Assembly (NCBI RefSeq): GCF_001412085.1
Contig: NZ_LKEV01000008.1
Location: 27,865-91,864, forward strand
DNA: 64,000 nt
Direction of reading: 5' to 3'
Source: Corynebacterium lowii
Lineage (GTDB): Bacteria; Actinomycetota; Actinomycetes; Mycobacteriales; Mycobacteriaceae
The notes beneath the pieces were generated by a model. That model worked only from the letters and a program-made list of their open reading frames with translations. It searched no databases and was not told the origin of the DNA. Each line of letters opens with the position of its first letter. Within the stretch, counting starts at the first letter, position 1. Below, piece by piece: positions 34,913-44,468 of this stretch. Made by a program: the position numbers and the translations under genes.

Positions 34913-36702
34913 GGAAACTCCACCTCCGCGATGGCCCGCACCGGCTGGGCCTTGGTGATGATCTCGCGGTATTCCGCCTCCGGGTCGGAGGCCGCCAGAA
35001 TCGCCCCACCCACCCCGTAGCTGAGTTCCCCGTTCTGTTCCACCAGGGTACGAATGGTCATGGCGAGGTCCACCGTCCCATCCAGCCCGATATACCCGAT
35101 GGCCCCGGAATAGATACCGCGCTCGCCTTCTTCTAGGTCTGCCAGAATCTCCATCGTGCGCTTCTTCGGCGCGCCGGTCATGGAACCTCCGGGAAAGGCG
35201 GCGTCGATAAGCTCCCAGGGAGAGGCAGCGAGTTCGGCGCGCACGGTGCTCACCAGTTGGTGTGCGGCGGCGTAGGTTTCCACCTCAAAGAGCGGTTCGG
35301 CGCGCACGCTGCCGGGGCGGGCCACGCGGGTGAGGTCATGGCGCACGAGGTCCACCACCATGAGGTTTTCCGCGCGGTCCTTGGGGTTGCTGGCGAGGTC
35401 GGCGCGCAGCGCGGCGTCCTCCTCCGAGGTGGCCCCGCGCGGGCGAGTGCCCTTAATGGGGCGCGATTCCGCCACGCCACTGCGCACCCGCAGGAAGGTC
35501 TCGGGCGAGGTGCTCATAATCTGCGTGTCGCCCCACCGCAGGTAGGCCCCATACGGCGTGGGGTTGGCGGCGCGCAGCGCCAGGTAATCGGCCAGGCCCA
35601 GCCCCGGCGAGGGACCGCGCAGGCTGGTGGTCAGACAGGCCTCGTAGGTCTCCCCGGCGGCTATGGCCTCCTGTAACCGCGCGATCTTATCCAGGTACTC
35701 CGCCTTGGTATCCACGCAGCGCAGCCGGGCGCGCGCGGCACGCGGGGCCTCGCGCGGCCCCGGAACCGCCAGCGCCCGCTCCGCCTCGTCCAGCCAGGCC
35801 TCATCGAGGGCCAGCAGATGCACCCCCGTGGGCCCCACCACCACGCCGCTTTCGGCAAAGCGGAAGTGCCGCCCGCGCGGATAGGTCAGGTAACCCACCC
35901 AGCCCAGCATGGGGGCAAAGGGAAGGTCGGGCACCTCCACCGCGCCGCTTATCGACACCCCCGCCATCTCCCGCGGTGCCTCCCTCGGCGCGCTCAGGAA
36001 GCTGTAGCCGCGCCCCGTGGAATCGTCCAGCCACACCGCATAGGGTTCCCTGGCGTAGAGGCGGCGGTAGACCTCCGGGGCGTCGAGAGTGCAGCCCGTG
36101 AGGTGCCGGTGGTGCACCCGCACAGAACGGCGCCGCGCCCGCACCATCTCCACGAAGTTTTCCAGCACCCGCACCGCCCCCGTGGCCCCCACGGATTCCG
36201 GGTGAAATTGCACGCCCCACCAGGGCTTTGTGCGGTGGCGCAGGCCCATCACGATCTTCTCCGCGCCCAAGCCCGTCCAGGCCGTCACCTCCAGTTCCTC
36301 CGGTACCCGCGTGATCGCCAGGGAGTGATAGCGCACCGCCGCGAACTCCTGGGGCAACCCGGCAAAGAGTTCGGATTCATCGTGGTGCACCTGGCTTATC
36401 ACCCCGTGCGCGGGGACCACCTGGGTTACCGCTCCCCCGCACTCCTGGGCCATGAGTTGATGCCCCAGGCACACGCCCAGCACCGGCAGGCCGCGGTGCA
36501 GGGCCTCGGTACTGCTCCCGACGTCGGCAGCCACCCCTGGGTGCCCCGGCCCGGGGGAGATCACCACGGCCTCAATGCCCTCCCACTCGGGCCGCTCGGT
36601 ATTACTCTGCACCCGTACCCGCGCCCCCGCCGCGCGCAAGGCCTCCACGATGTTGAGGGTAAAGGAATCTTGATTATCAATCACGAGCACCGTCACGGCC
36701 AT
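34909..36702 (-). CDS. pabAB: Aminodeoxychorismate synthase, fused PabA-PabB
   Basis: About 597 residues. The N-terminal glutaminase has VLVIDNQDSFTLN, SPGPGHPG, the nucleophile in LGVCLGHQLMA and GVQFHPES. The C-terminal chorismate-binding domain has SRPIKGTRPRG, ENLMVVDLVRHDL and GSMTGAPKKRTMEIL. The fused order and the adjacent lyase favour PABA over anthranilate synthesis. I chose ATG 36702 (MAVTVLVID); the longer frame to 36810 overlaps the MarR gene. It lies 31 bases after the MarR stop, so the genes may share a transcript. Confidence 0.92.
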   Translation of the reverse strand: MAVTVLVIDNQDSFTLNIVEALRAAGARVRVQSNTERPEWEGIEAVVISPGPGHPGVAADVGSSTEALHRGLPVLGVCLGHQLMAQECGGAVTQVVPAHGVISQVHHDESELFAGLPQEFAAVRYHSLAITRVPEELEVTAWTGLGAEKIVMGLRHRTKPWWGVQFHPESVGATGAVRVLENFVEMVRARRRSVRVHHRHLTGCTLDAPEVYRRLYAREPYAVWLDDSTGRGYSFLSAPREAPREMAGVSISGAVEVPDLPFAPMLGWVGYLTYPRGRHFRFAESGVVVGPTGVHLLALDEAWLDEAERALAVPGPREAPRAARARLRCVDTKAEYLDKIARLQEAIAAGETYEACLTTSLRGPSPGLGLADYLALRAANPTPYGAYLRWGDTQIMSTSPETFLRVRSGVAESRPIKGTRPRGATSEEDAALRADLASNPKDRAENLMVVDLVRHDLTRVARPGSVRAEPLFEVETYAAAHQLVSTVRAELAASPWELIDAAFPGGSMTGAPKKRTMEILADLEEGERGIYSGAIGYIGLDGTVDLAMTIRTLVEQNGELSYGVGGAILAASDPEAEYREIITKAQPVRAIAEVEFP

Positions 36703-36733
36703 GCGCACCGATGCTATCGCACCGCGGGCGCAA

Positions 36734-37165
36734 TCATTCATCGAGGAGGGAGCGGAAGAAGCGCTCCAAAATCGGCAGCGCTCGGGCCACCTCCTCGCGT
36801 TCGCGCTCATTCAATCGCCCCACCGCCGGGGCGAGGCGCTTCGTGCGCGCGGTGGCGGAAACGCGCAGGGCCTCTAGGCCCGCCTCGGTGGCCACCACGA
36901 GCACACCCCTGGCGTCGAGGGGATCGCGGCGGCGTTCCACATACCCGGCGTTTTCCAGGCGGGTGATCTGCTGGCTGGCGCTGGCGGTGCTGATCCCGCT
37001 GAGCGTGGCGATGGTGGTCACCGGCAGCGGCCCTTGTTTGAGGGCCATGAGGGTTCCCATTTGCGTGGTGGGCAGCTCCCCCTCCCGGTCAAGGAGCCGC
37101 AGCGTTTGCACCCCCAAGCGCAGACTTTCACGGAGTTGAGAGGCGAGGGCATCAGGGGTGGTCAT
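36734..37165 (-). CDS. MarR-family transcriptional regulator
   Basis: A 143-residue winged-helix regulator. The recognition region reads LSGISTASASQQITRLENAGYVERRRDPLDARGVLV, the standard MarR helix-turn-helix and wing. I chose ATG 37165 (MTTPDALASQL) rather than the longer frame to 37195. The targets are unknown; its own promoter and the pab genes downstream are the obvious candidates. Confidence 0.88.
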   Translation of the reverse strand: MTTPDALASQLRESLRLGVQTLRLLDREGELPTTQMGTLMALKQGPLPVTTIATLSGISTASASQQITRLENAGYVERRRDPLDARGVLVVATEAGLEALRVSATARTKRLAPAVGRLNEREREEVARALPILERFFRSLLDE

Positions 37166-37288
37166 GGCAGGCGATTCTATTCCTCGCCACGCCATATTTT
37201 CAACATTGGTTCGGATTAAAGTGCTAGACCTATGCGGGGAGCCGCACTACTGAGGCCACCCACACCACCTATGCCTAAAGGATAAGGG

Positions 37289-38182
37289 CTAGACGCACGC
37301 CCCCACCCAGCGGCAGAACTTCTCCCCCGAGATACGGCCATAAGCCTCCACATAACGCTCCCTGGTGGCCTCCACAACCGAGCCCGGCAGCGCCGGGGGC
37401 TGCTCCCCGGAGTTCTTATCCCAGCCCGATTTGGAACTGGTGAGCCAATTGCGCACGTATTGCTTATCAAAGCTCGGCTGCACCTTCCCCGGCGCGTACC
37501 CCTCCGCGGGCCAGTAGCGCGAGGAATCCGGGGTAAGCACCTCATCGGCCAACACCAAGGCACCGGAGGCATCCGTGCCGAACTCTAGCTTGGTATCGGC
37601 CAGAATCAGGCCGCGCTCCTCCGCGATGGCGGCCGCCTGGGAGTACACCCGCAAGGTGGTATCGCGCAACTGCTCCGCGCGCTCCTGGCCCAGGGAGTCC
37701 ACCACGTATTCAAAGGAGACGTTCTCATCGTGCTCCCCCTGCTCCGCCTTGGTGGCCGGGGTAAAGATCGGCTCTGGCAGCTTTGAGGCCTCCACCAGGC
37801 CCTCGGGCAAGGCAATGCCGCACACCGTGCCGCTCTTCTTGTATTCCGCCAGGCCGGAGCCGGTAAGGTAGCCGCGCGCCACGCACTCAAAGGGCTGCAT
37901 GGTGAGCTTTTTGCACACCATCGCCCGGCCTAGCACCTTCTCCGGGATACGGGGATCATCGGCGGGTCCGGCCAGGTGGTTGGGCACATCGAGGGCACCG
38001 AAGAAATAGAAACTCATCGCCGTGAGAATCCTGCCCTTATCGGGAATCTCGGTATCCAAAATGTAGTCATACGCGGAGATTCGATCGGAGGCGACGATGA
38101 GCAAGTGCTCATCGTCAATCTCGTAAATCTCACGCACTTTGCCCGCCGAGACGTGGCGGTATTCCGAGAGTTCAGGACGCAT
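37289..38182 (-). CDS. purC: SAICAR synthetase
   Basis: Joins CAIR and aspartate with ATP. It has 297 residues and the family marks [26 protein letters not shown] at the N-terminus, [12 protein letters not shown] near residue 110 and LADTKLEFG / [12 protein letters not shown] in the second half. It is the last gene of a purD-purB-purC run read on the minus strand, 50 bases after purB. Confidence 0.97.
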   Translation of the reverse strand: MRPELSEYRHVSAGKVREIYEIDDEHLLIVASDRISAYDYILDTEIPDKGRILTAMSFYFFGALDVPNHLAGPADDPRIPEKVLGRAMVCKKLTMQPFECVARGYLTGSGLAEYKKSGTVCGIALPEGLVEASKLPEPIFTPATKAEQGEHDENVSFEYVVDSLGQERAEQLRDTTLRVYSQAAAIAEERGLILADTKLEFGTDASGALVLADEVLTPDSSRYWPAEGYAPGKVQPSFDKQYVRNWLTSSKSGWDKNSGEQPPALPGSVVEATRERYVEAYGRISGEKFCRWVGACV

Positions 38183-38232
38183 GATTGGGAGTGTAACCCC
38201 GCGCCCCGCACAGCGGTAATTGGGGCGGAAGG

Positions 38233-39672
38233 TTACAGAATCTCCCCGCCCGCATACTGCGCTGCCTGCGGGTATCGCTTTACGACGTTCTCCACGCGCC
38301 CCAGCACGCGGCTCACCTGAGATTCCGCCGCACCGATGAAGGCGTGACGGTCCGCCAGGGCTTCTTCCAAGGCGGCGGCGTCGAGCGGCAGGCGATCATC
38401 GGCAGCCAGGCGCTCCACGAGGTCCTGCTCCGCACCGTTTTCGCGCATATTCAGCGCCACGGCCACGGCGTTTTCCTTAATCACCTCGTGGGCCACCTCG
38501 CGGCCCACCCCGGCACGCACCGCCGCCATGAGGATGCGGGTGGTGGCCAGGAAGGGCAGGTAACGCTCCAATTCGCGGTCGATCATGGCGGGGAAGGCCC
38601 CGAACTCCGCGAGCACGGTAAGGAAGGTCTCGGCCATGCCGTCGAAGGCGAAGAAAGCATCGGGCAGCGCCACGCGGCGCACCACGGAGCAGAACACGTC
38701 TCCCTCGTTCCACTGCTGGCCCGCGAGGTCGGCCGTCATGGTGAGGTAGCCGCGCAGGATCACCTGGAGGCCGCCCACGCGCTCGCAGGAACGCGCGTTC
38801 ATCTTGTGCGGCATGGCCGAGGAGCCCACCTGGCCCTCCTTGAAGCCCTCCGTGACCGTCTCATTGCCCGCCATGAGGCGAATGGTGGTGGCCAGAGAGG
38901 AGGGACCCGCGCCCAATTGCACCAGGGCCGAGAGGGCGTCAAAGTCCAGGGAGCGCGGATAGACCTGCCCCACGGAATCAAAGGTGCGCTCGAAGCCCAG
39001 GTGAGCAGCAATGCGCCCCTCTAAGTCGGCCAGCTTGGCCTCATCGCCACCGAGCAGATCGAGCATGTCCTGGCTGGTGCCCATCGGGCCCTTAATGCCG
39101 CGCAGCGGGTAGCGGGAAAGCAGATCCTCCACCCGTTCCAAGGCCACCAGAATCTCATCGGCCGCCGAGGCAAATCGCTTGCCCAGCGTGGTGGCCTGGG
39201 CCGCAACGTTGTGGGAGCGCCCCGCCATCACCAGGGTTTGATACTGGGCGGCGCGCTGAGCCACCTGCGCGAGCATGGCCACGGCCTTATCGCGGGCCAG
39301 GGCCAGGGAGCGGTGCACCTGAAGTTGCTCCACGTTTTCCGTGAGATCGCGGCTGGTCATGCCCTTGTGAATGTGCTCCCACCCGGCCAGGGCGTTGAAC
39401 TCCTCAATGCGAGCCTTCACGTCGTGGCGGGTCACCCGCTCGCGCTGGGCGATGGATTCCAGATTCACCTGGTCAATCACGGCCTCGTAGGCCTCAATGG
39501 CCTCGGCGGGAATATCCACCCCGAGGTCACGCTGCGCGCGCATCACGGCGATCCACAACTGACGCTCCAACACAATCTTGTGCTCGGGCGACCACAGCTC
39601 GGTCAGCTCGGGGGAGGCGTACCGCGACGCCAGGACGTTTGCAATCTTCTTCTTTTCAGCCACGCGCCTCAT
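38233..39672 (-). CDS. purB: Adenylosuccinate lyase
   Basis: Catalyses two purine steps, SAICAR to AICAR and adenylosuccinate to AMP. It has about 479 residues. The fumarase/aspartase-type signature is [17 protein letters not shown] near residue 290, with [12 protein letters not shown] near residue 105 and [11 protein letters not shown] placed the start at ATG 39672 ([18 protein letters not shown]); a GTG at 39663 is equally plausible, and the longer frame to 39726 is unlikely. Confidence 0.96.
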   Translation of the reverse strand: MRRVAEKKKIANVLASRYASPELTELWSPEHKIVLERQLWIAVMRAQRDLGVDIPAEAIEAYEAVIDQVNLESIAQRERVTRHDVKARIEEFNALAGWEHIHKGMTSRDLTENVEQLQVHRSLALARDKAVAMLAQVAQRAAQYQTLVMAGRSHNVAAQATTLGKRFASAADEILVALERVEDLLSRYPLRGIKGPMGTSQDMLDLLGGDEAKLADLEGRIAAHLGFERTFDSVGQVYPRSLDFDALSALVQLGAGPSSLATTIRLMAGNETVTEGFKEGQVGSSAMPHKMNARSCERVGGLQVILRGYLTMTADLAGQQWNEGDVFCSVVRRVALPDAFFAFDGMAETFLTVLAEFGAFPAMIDRELERYLPFLATTRILMAAVRAGVGREVAHEVIKENAVAVALNMRENGAEQDLVERLAADDRLPLDAAALEEALADRHAFIGAAESQVSRVLGRVENVVKRYPQAAQYAGGEIL

Positions 39673-39744
39673 TCTACGTAAGGGGCGTGGCCGCCCCACC
39701 CGATGCCGCAGCCCGCCGTCGCCCAACGGCAGCCCATAGCAGCC

Positions 39745-41028
39745 CTACGGCGTAGTGATACGCCCCTCCACCGCCGCCAGGCCAATATCCTTGCGGTAGA
39801 AGGAACCCGCCATCTCCACCTGCTCAATCACCGCATAGGCGCGCTCGCGGGCGGTGGCGAGGTCCGCGCCCTTGCCCACCACGGAGAGCACGCGCCCACC
39901 GGCGGACACGTAACCCCCTTCTCCCTCGCTAGCGACGGCCGTCCCCGCGTGCAGCGTGTAAGCCTCCTCGGTGTCGGCGGGCAGGTTGCTCAGGGTGTCG
40001 CCCTTGCGGGGGGACTCCGGGTAGCCCCCGGCGGCGAGCACCACCGTGACCGCCGAGCCCTCCTCCCATTCCAGGGGCGGCTGCTGGGCCAGGGTGCCGC
40101 GTGCCACGGCGTCGAGAAGCACCGCCAGGGGGGTGCGCAGCAGGGAGAGCACGGCCTGGGTCTCGGGGTCGCCAAAGCGGGCGTTGAACTCCACCACGGC
40201 CGGGCCTTCCTTGCCCCAGGCCAAACCGGCGTAGAGCAGGCCGGAATAGGGGGTGCCGCGGGAGACCATCTCGCGGGCCACCGGCTCGCAGACCTCGCGC
40301 ACGATGCGCTCCACGCCGTCGGCGGGCAGCCAGGGCAGCGGGGTGTAGGCGCCCATGCCGCCGGTATTGGGGCCTGCGTCATTGTCGTAGGCGCGCTTGT
40401 GATCCTGGGCGGGCAGCAGGGGCACCACGGTTTCGCCGTCTACCAGGCAGAAGAGGGAAACCTCTGGCCCCTCCAAGAAGGATTCCAGCAGCACCGGGTT
40501 CCCGGCGGCCAGCACGGAATCCACGTGTGCCCTAGCGGCCGGGCGCTCGGGGGTGACCACCACACCCTTGCCTCCGGCCAGGCCGTCGTCCTTGACCACC
40601 CAGGTGGGGCCAAAGCGATCCAGGGCGGCCTCGATCTCCTCCTCACCGGCGCCCGGCGCGATCTGCTCGGCGGTGGCGGTGGCCACGCCCGCGGCCTGCA
40701 TGACCTCCTTGGCAAAGGCTTTGGAGCCCTCCAGCTGCGCGGCGGCCTGGGAGGGGCCAAAAACGGCAAATCCCGCCGCGCGCAGGGCGTCGCTCACGCC
40801 CGCCACCAGGGGCACCTCGGGGCCGATCACCACGAGGTCAGCCGCCACCTCCTTGGCCAGGGCCACGGTGGCCTCGGCGTCAGTGACGGAGAGCGGGTGC
40901 AGGGTGGCGAGCTGGGCCATACCGGCGTTGCCGGGGGCCACGTGCAGGTGATTCACGGCGGGGTCCTGGGAAAGACCAAGAAGCAGGGCGTGTTCGCGCG
41001 CACCGGCGCCAATGACCAAGATATTCAT
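39745..41028 (-). CDS. purD: Phosphoribosylamine-glycine ligase
   Basis: ATP-grasp enzyme that forms GAR from phosphoribosylamine and glycine. It has 427 residues with the N-terminal [26 protein letters not shown], the ATP-grasp stretch [15 protein letters not shown] near residue 140 and the signature [11 protein letters not shown] near residue 285. It is the first gene of the purD-purB-purC run and is divergent from the HIT gene with 36 bases between starts. Confidence 0.98.
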   Translation of the reverse strand: MNILVIGAGAREHALLLGLSQDPAVNHLHVAPGNAGMAQLATLHPLSVTDAEATVALAKEVAADLVVIGPEVPLVAGVSDALRAAGFAVFGPSQAAAQLEGSKAFAKEVMQAAGVATATAEQIAPGAGEEEIEAALDRFGPTWVVKDDGLAGGKGVVVTPERPAARAHVDSVLAAGNPVLLESFLEGPEVSLFCLVDGETVVPLLPAQDHKRAYDNDAGPNTGGMGAYTPLPWLPADGVERIVREVCEPVAREMVSRGTPYSGLLYAGLAWGKEGPAVVEFNARFGDPETQAVLSLLRTPLAVLLDAVARGTLAQQPPLEWEEGSAVTVVLAAGGYPESPRKGDTLSNLPADTEEAYTLHAGTAVASEGEGGYVSAGGRVLSVVGKGADLATARERAYAVIEQVEMAGSFYRKDIGLAAVEGRITTP

Positions 41029-41064
41029 GGCTACGAGTGTATAGGCCCACTATCCTGGGGGCCT

Positions 41065-41496
41065 ATGAGTAGCGTATTTAGCAAAATCATCGCCGGGGAA
41101 CTGCCCGCGCGCTTCGTGTACAAGGACGATACCGTGGTGGCCTTCCTGAGCATCGAGCCGGTGGCCTACGGACACACCCTGGTGGTTCCGGTGGAAGAGG
41201 TGGATCGCTGGACCGACCTTTCGCCCGAGACCTGGGCGCACGTGGCCAAGGTTTCTCAGAAGGTGGGCCATGCCATCGTGGAGGCCTTCGGCTGCTCGCG
41301 CGCGGGCAGCCTCATCGCGGGCTTCGAGGTGCCGCACACCCACGTGCACGTATTCCCCGCCGAGGATATGTCCGGCTTTGACCTCTCGGCGGCCATTCCC
41401 GCAGGCGAAACCGACCCCGTGCGTATGGAGGAGGCTGCCGCGAAGTTGCGGGCGGCGCTGGGCACTGCCGAGCTGGGCAGCACCGAGACCGCCTAA
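41065..41496 (+). CDS. HIT-family nucleotide-binding protein
   Basis: A 143-residue histidine-triad protein with FSKIIAGELPARFVYKDD at the N-terminus and the triad HTHVHVFP near residue 94. HIT proteins hydrolyse or transfer nucleotide monophosphates. I chose ATG 41065; TATCCT nine bases upstream could be a -10 giving a nearly leaderless message. Its stop overlaps the esterase start (TAATG), so the two form an operon. Confidence 0.93.
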   Translation: MSSVFSKIIAGELPARFVYKDDTVVAFLSIEPVAYGHTLVVPVEEVDRWTDLSPETWAHVAKVSQKVGHAIVEAFGCSRAGSLIAGFEVPHTHVHVFPAEDMSGFDLSAAIPAGETDPVRMEEAAAKLRAALGTAELGSTETA

Positions 41497-42140
41497 TGCG
41501 GCTCGTCGATGTGCTGCCCACCAAGGGGGTGGCACCCTATCTTCCCGGCCTGGGGACGTCCATGGCCACGGGCATCCGCCCCGTGCTCGTGCTGCACGGG
41601 GCGGTGGGCAATCCCGGTAACTTCGAGGTGCTGTTGCAATTGCTCGCCGCCCAGGGGGATCGCACCGTGTGCGCCCCGGCCTATGGGCGGCGCAGCACCG
41701 CACTACTGGAGGAAAGCCAGGAAGAACTGGGCGTTCATGCCCGCCGCCTGGTGGCGGCCTCCCCCGATGGGCTTATCGACGTCGTGGGGCATTCCCTCGG
41801 CGGACTCCACGGGTTGCTGCTGGCCCAGCGCTTTCCCGTGGCCCGGCTCATCGGTCTCGGGGCCTGCTTCCGCGGCTGCCCGGTGCGCGGCAGAAAACTG
41901 GCGCGGTGGGCACTCGGGCCGGTGTATGAGCAGATCATGCGGGAACTTTCTGTGCCGCTACCCGCTGGCACACACATCACTTCCTTCTTCTCCGACCGCG
42001 ATGCCATCGTTCCCCCGGCGTATTCGGACCTCTCCGGGCTCCCCGGTGCCAGCGCGCAGGTGGAGATGGTGCCGGTGGCAGGGGTGCGCCACCATCTGCT
42101 GCCCGACGCCACCGCGCGCGAGGTGCTTAATCGGCTATAG
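41496..42140 (+). CDS. Alpha/beta-hydrolase, lipase/esterase-like
   Basis: A 214-residue hydrolase with the oxyanion strand VLVLHGAVGNPGNFEVLLQLL, the nucleophile elbow GHSLGG near residue 99, an aspartate candidate in SDRDAIVPP and a late histidine in VRHHLLPD. There is no clear signal peptide. It resembles the triacylglycerol-lipase-like group of actinobacteria. It is coupled to the HIT gene and overlaps the convergent kinase gene by 14 bases at its 3' end. Confidence 0.85.
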   Translation: MRLVDVLPTKGVAPYLPGLGTSMATGIRPVLVLHGAVGNPGNFEVLLQLLAAQGDRTVCAPAYGRRSTALLEESQEELGVHARRLVAASPDGLIDVVGHSLGGLHGLLLAQRFPVARLIGLGACFRGCPVRGRKLARWALGPVYEQIMRELSVPLPAGTHITSFFSDRDAIVPPAYSDLSGLPGASAQVEMVPVAGVRHHLLPDATAREVLNRL

Positions 42141-43635
42141 GCTCCTCGTCCTCCTCGTGCAGCACCGGCTCCGCCTTGCGGTCGAGGAGGATGGTGAAGG
42201 TGGAGCCCACTCCTTCTTCGGACTCCACGGAGATGGTGCCGCCGTGCTTTTCCACCAGGGATTTGGTGATCGCCAGGCCCAGGCCGGAGCCTCCCGAGGC
42301 CCGAGACCGGGAGGTATCGGCGCGGTAGAAGCGCTCGAAGATATGCGCGGCGTTCTCGGGCGACATACCCACGCCATCATCAATCACCTGGATACGCACC
42401 TGGGAATCACCCTGGCCCGCAAAGGAAAGGCGAATGGTGGCCGTGGCCTCCTCCCCGCCGTGGCGCAGGGCGTTGGTGAGCAGGTTGAGCAGAATCTGGT
42501 GCAGACGGCTGGCATCGCCCACCACCAGCGGCACCGCCGAGGTCTTGTTATCCACCGAGACGGTGCGCTCGGGGAAGGCCGCCCGCGCGGTTCCCGCCAC
42601 GGAAAGGCACAGTTCCAGCAGGTCCACCGTCTCACTATTGAGGCGCTGCCCCTCGGCCCTGGTGAGCGCCAAGAGGTCCTCCACCAGCAGGCTCATGCGT
42701 TTAGATTCCGCGTCCACCTTGCCCAGCACCAGGTCAATATCCTTGGTGGCCCCGGAGCGGTACAGTTCCGTATAACCGCGCAGGGAGGTCAGCGGAGTGC
42801 GCAACTCGTGGGAGGCATCGCCCACGAAGCGGCGCATCTGCTCCTCCTTATCCCGCGATTCCTCGATGGAGCGCTGCAACCTGCTCAGCATGACGTTAAG
42901 CGCGTAGGCCAGCTGCCCCACCTCGGTGTTCATGGGCCACTGCGGCAGGCGGCGATCCAGGTTGCCCTCCGCAATATCGCCCGCGGTGCGCTCCACCTCG
43001 CGCAGCGGAGTGAGCGAGCGGTACACGAGGTAGTGGGCGAGCAAGGCCAGCACCACCAGCACCGTGAGCGAGATGATGGTCTGTACCGCCGTGAGCCTGC
43101 CGATGAGGGTTTCCTCCCTGGCCAGGCTCTTGGCTATCACCACCACCACGCCATTTTTAGAGGTGGCGGTGGCCCGCCAGCGCTGCGTGGAATTGGAATC
43201 CTCCGTGGCCGGGAGCGTTTGGGGCCCCTCGTCCACCTTGAGGTTGGTGATGTCCGGGGCGGATTGCAACCAACTATTTTCCCCCGCCGGGGTGCCATCG
43301 GGGTAGATCACCTGCACATAAAAGTCCAGGGGCACCCGACGAATCGCGGTGCCCGAGGCTCCCTCCGACGAAAGGCCGCTGGCGCTGGAATCCGCGATGG
43401 GTTCGGTGAACCCGCGCATCACGGATTCCAGCTCCTCATCCACCTTATCCAGGGAATATCCGCGCATCACGGCGGAGACCGCCACGGAGCTGCCCAGCAA
43501 CCCCACACCGGCCACGGCCACCACGAGCATGACCAGCCACACTCGCAGCGGCACCGTCCTCAAGGGGTTCCTCACACTGCTCCGGGCACCCGCATCACCC
43601 CATTGTTCCTGCGAGTTACGCCGCCGCAATCTCAC
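42127..43635 (-). CDS. phoS: Sensor histidine kinase, PhoP/PhoR-type phosphate system
   Basis: A 502-residue membrane sensor. Two transmembrane segments (VWLVMLVVAVAGVGLLGSSVAV near residue 32; IISLTVLVVLALLAHYLVY near 190) flank an extracytoplasmic loop. Then come a HAMP domain, the H-box DASHELRTPLTSLRGY near residue 275, the N-box LLTNALRHGG and G-boxes DDGVGM and GGSGLGLAI. It overlaps the regulator stop by four bases. Corynebacterium names the kinase phoS and the regulator phoR; I use that by similarity of the regulator and by the nearby purine and poxB genes, so the phosphate role is inferred. Confidence 0.85.
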   Translation of the reverse strand: MRLRRRNSQEQWGDAGARSSVRNPLRTVPLRVWLVMLVVAVAGVGLLGSSVAVSAVMRGYSLDKVDEELESVMRGFTEPIADSSASGLSSEGASGTAIRRVPLDFYVQVIYPDGTPAGENSWLQSAPDITNLKVDEGPQTLPATEDSNSTQRWRATATSKNGVVVVIAKSLAREETLIGRLTAVQTIISLTVLVVLALLAHYLVYRSLTPLREVERTAGDIAEGNLDRRLPQWPMNTEVGQLAYALNVMLSRLQRSIEESRDKEEQMRRFVGDASHELRTPLTSLRGYTELYRSGATKDIDLVLGKVDAESKRMSLLVEDLLALTRAEGQRLNSETVDLLELCLSVAGTARAAFPERTVSVDNKTSAVPLVVGDASRLHQILLNLLTNALRHGGEEATATIRLSFAGQGDSQVRIQVIDDGVGMSPENAAHIFERFYRADTSRSRASGGSGLGLAITKSLVEKHGGTISVESEEGVGSTFTILLDRKAEPVLHEEDEEPIAD

Positions 43636-44348
43636 TGGCGCGGCTTACGCAGCACGTAGCCCACGCCACGCACGGTGTGGATCAGCGGACGACGCCCCGT
43701 ATCCACCTTGCGACGCAGGTAGGAGATGTAGGACTCCACCACGTTGCCATCGCCGCCGAAGTCGTAGTGCCACACGTTATCCAGAATCTTGGACTTGCTC
43801 AGCACCACCTCGGCATTAATCATGAGGTAGCGCAGAAGGTTGAACTCGGTGGGGGAAAGATCCACGATCTCCCCGGCCTTGGTCACCTCGTGGGTGTCAT
43901 CGTTAAGGGTGAGGTCCGCGTAGGTGATGGTGGCGTTTTGCACCTCATCACCGAGGGTATGCCCGCGGCGCAGAATCACGCGCAGGCGGGTAATTACCTC
44001 TTCCAGCGAGAAGGGCTTGGTCACGTAATCATCGGCACCGATGGTCAGGCCGTGAATACGGTTTTCCACCGCGTCCTTGGCGGTGAGGTAGAGCACCGGG
44101 CCGTCCAGGCCCTCCTCGCGCAGGCGCGGCAGAAGCTCAAAGCCGTCCATGCCGGGCATCATCACATCCAGGATGAAGGCATCGGGGCGGAAATCGCGGG
44201 CGAGCTCCAGGGCGGCGTCGCCATCGTTGGCGGACTTCACCTCAAAACCCTGGAACTTCAATCCCACGGTGAGCAGTTCCACGATATTGGGCTCGTCATC
44301 GACCACGAGCACCTTAATGTGGTTGACGGTTTCGTTCATATTCTCCAT
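43632..44348 (-). CDS. phoR: Response regulator, OmpR/PhoB family, PhoP-like (corynebacterial PhoR)
   Basis: A 238-residue regulator. The receiver has VLVVDDEPNIVELL, the phosphorylated aspartate in AFILDVMMPGMDGFELL and lysine in DDYVTKPFSLEEV. The winged-helix domain has LSPTEFNLLRYLMINAEVVLSK and SYISYLRRKVDTG. The near-identity in these stretches to mycobacterial PhoP is high. I chose ATG 44348 (AGAGGT upstream), not the longer frame to 44405. Two 8-bp direct repeats upstream could be its own binding site. Confidence 0.9.
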   Translation of the reverse strand: MENMNETVNHIKVLVVDDEPNIVELLTVGLKFQGFEVKSANDGDAALELARDFRPDAFILDVMMPGMDGFELLPRLREEGLDGPVLYLTAKDAVENRIHGLTIGADDYVTKPFSLEEVITRLRVILRRGHTLGDEVQNATITYADLTLNDDTHEVTKAGEIVDLSPTEFNLLRYLMINAEVVLSKSKILDNVWHYDFGGDGNVVESYISYLRRKVDTGRRPLIHTVRGVGYVLRKPRQ

Positions 44349-44449
44349 TGCTACCACCTCTCCCATCCTGGCCGTCGTGAGGAAACACGCGGCCTTCAAC
44401 ATCACTCTTGCCAGTAAAGCGGCCTGCCCTGCTGTCCGGCTGCTCAGTG

Positions 44450-44468
44450 ACTGGGAGCTAACTGGGAG
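44450..44468 (-). promoter_or_regulatory. Direct repeat at 11-bp spacing upstream of phoR
   Basis: ACTGGGAG occurs at 44450-44457 and again at 44461-44468 with CTA between; on the phoR strand this is CTCCCAGT-TAG-CTCCCAGT. OmpR/PhoB-type regulators bind tandem sites at 11-bp intervals. It lies about 100 bases upstream of the phoR start and just past the aminotransferase stop. Confidence 0.45.

Noticed and set aside
39703..41064. Long plus-strand open frame running into the HIT gene
   Set aside because: It is antisense to purD, whose motifs are unmistakable. The HIT protein starts at ATG 41065.
42140..43659. Plus-strand frame continuing past the esterase into the kinase
   Set aside because: It is antisense to the histidine kinase and composition-driven. 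The real esterase frame stops at 42140.
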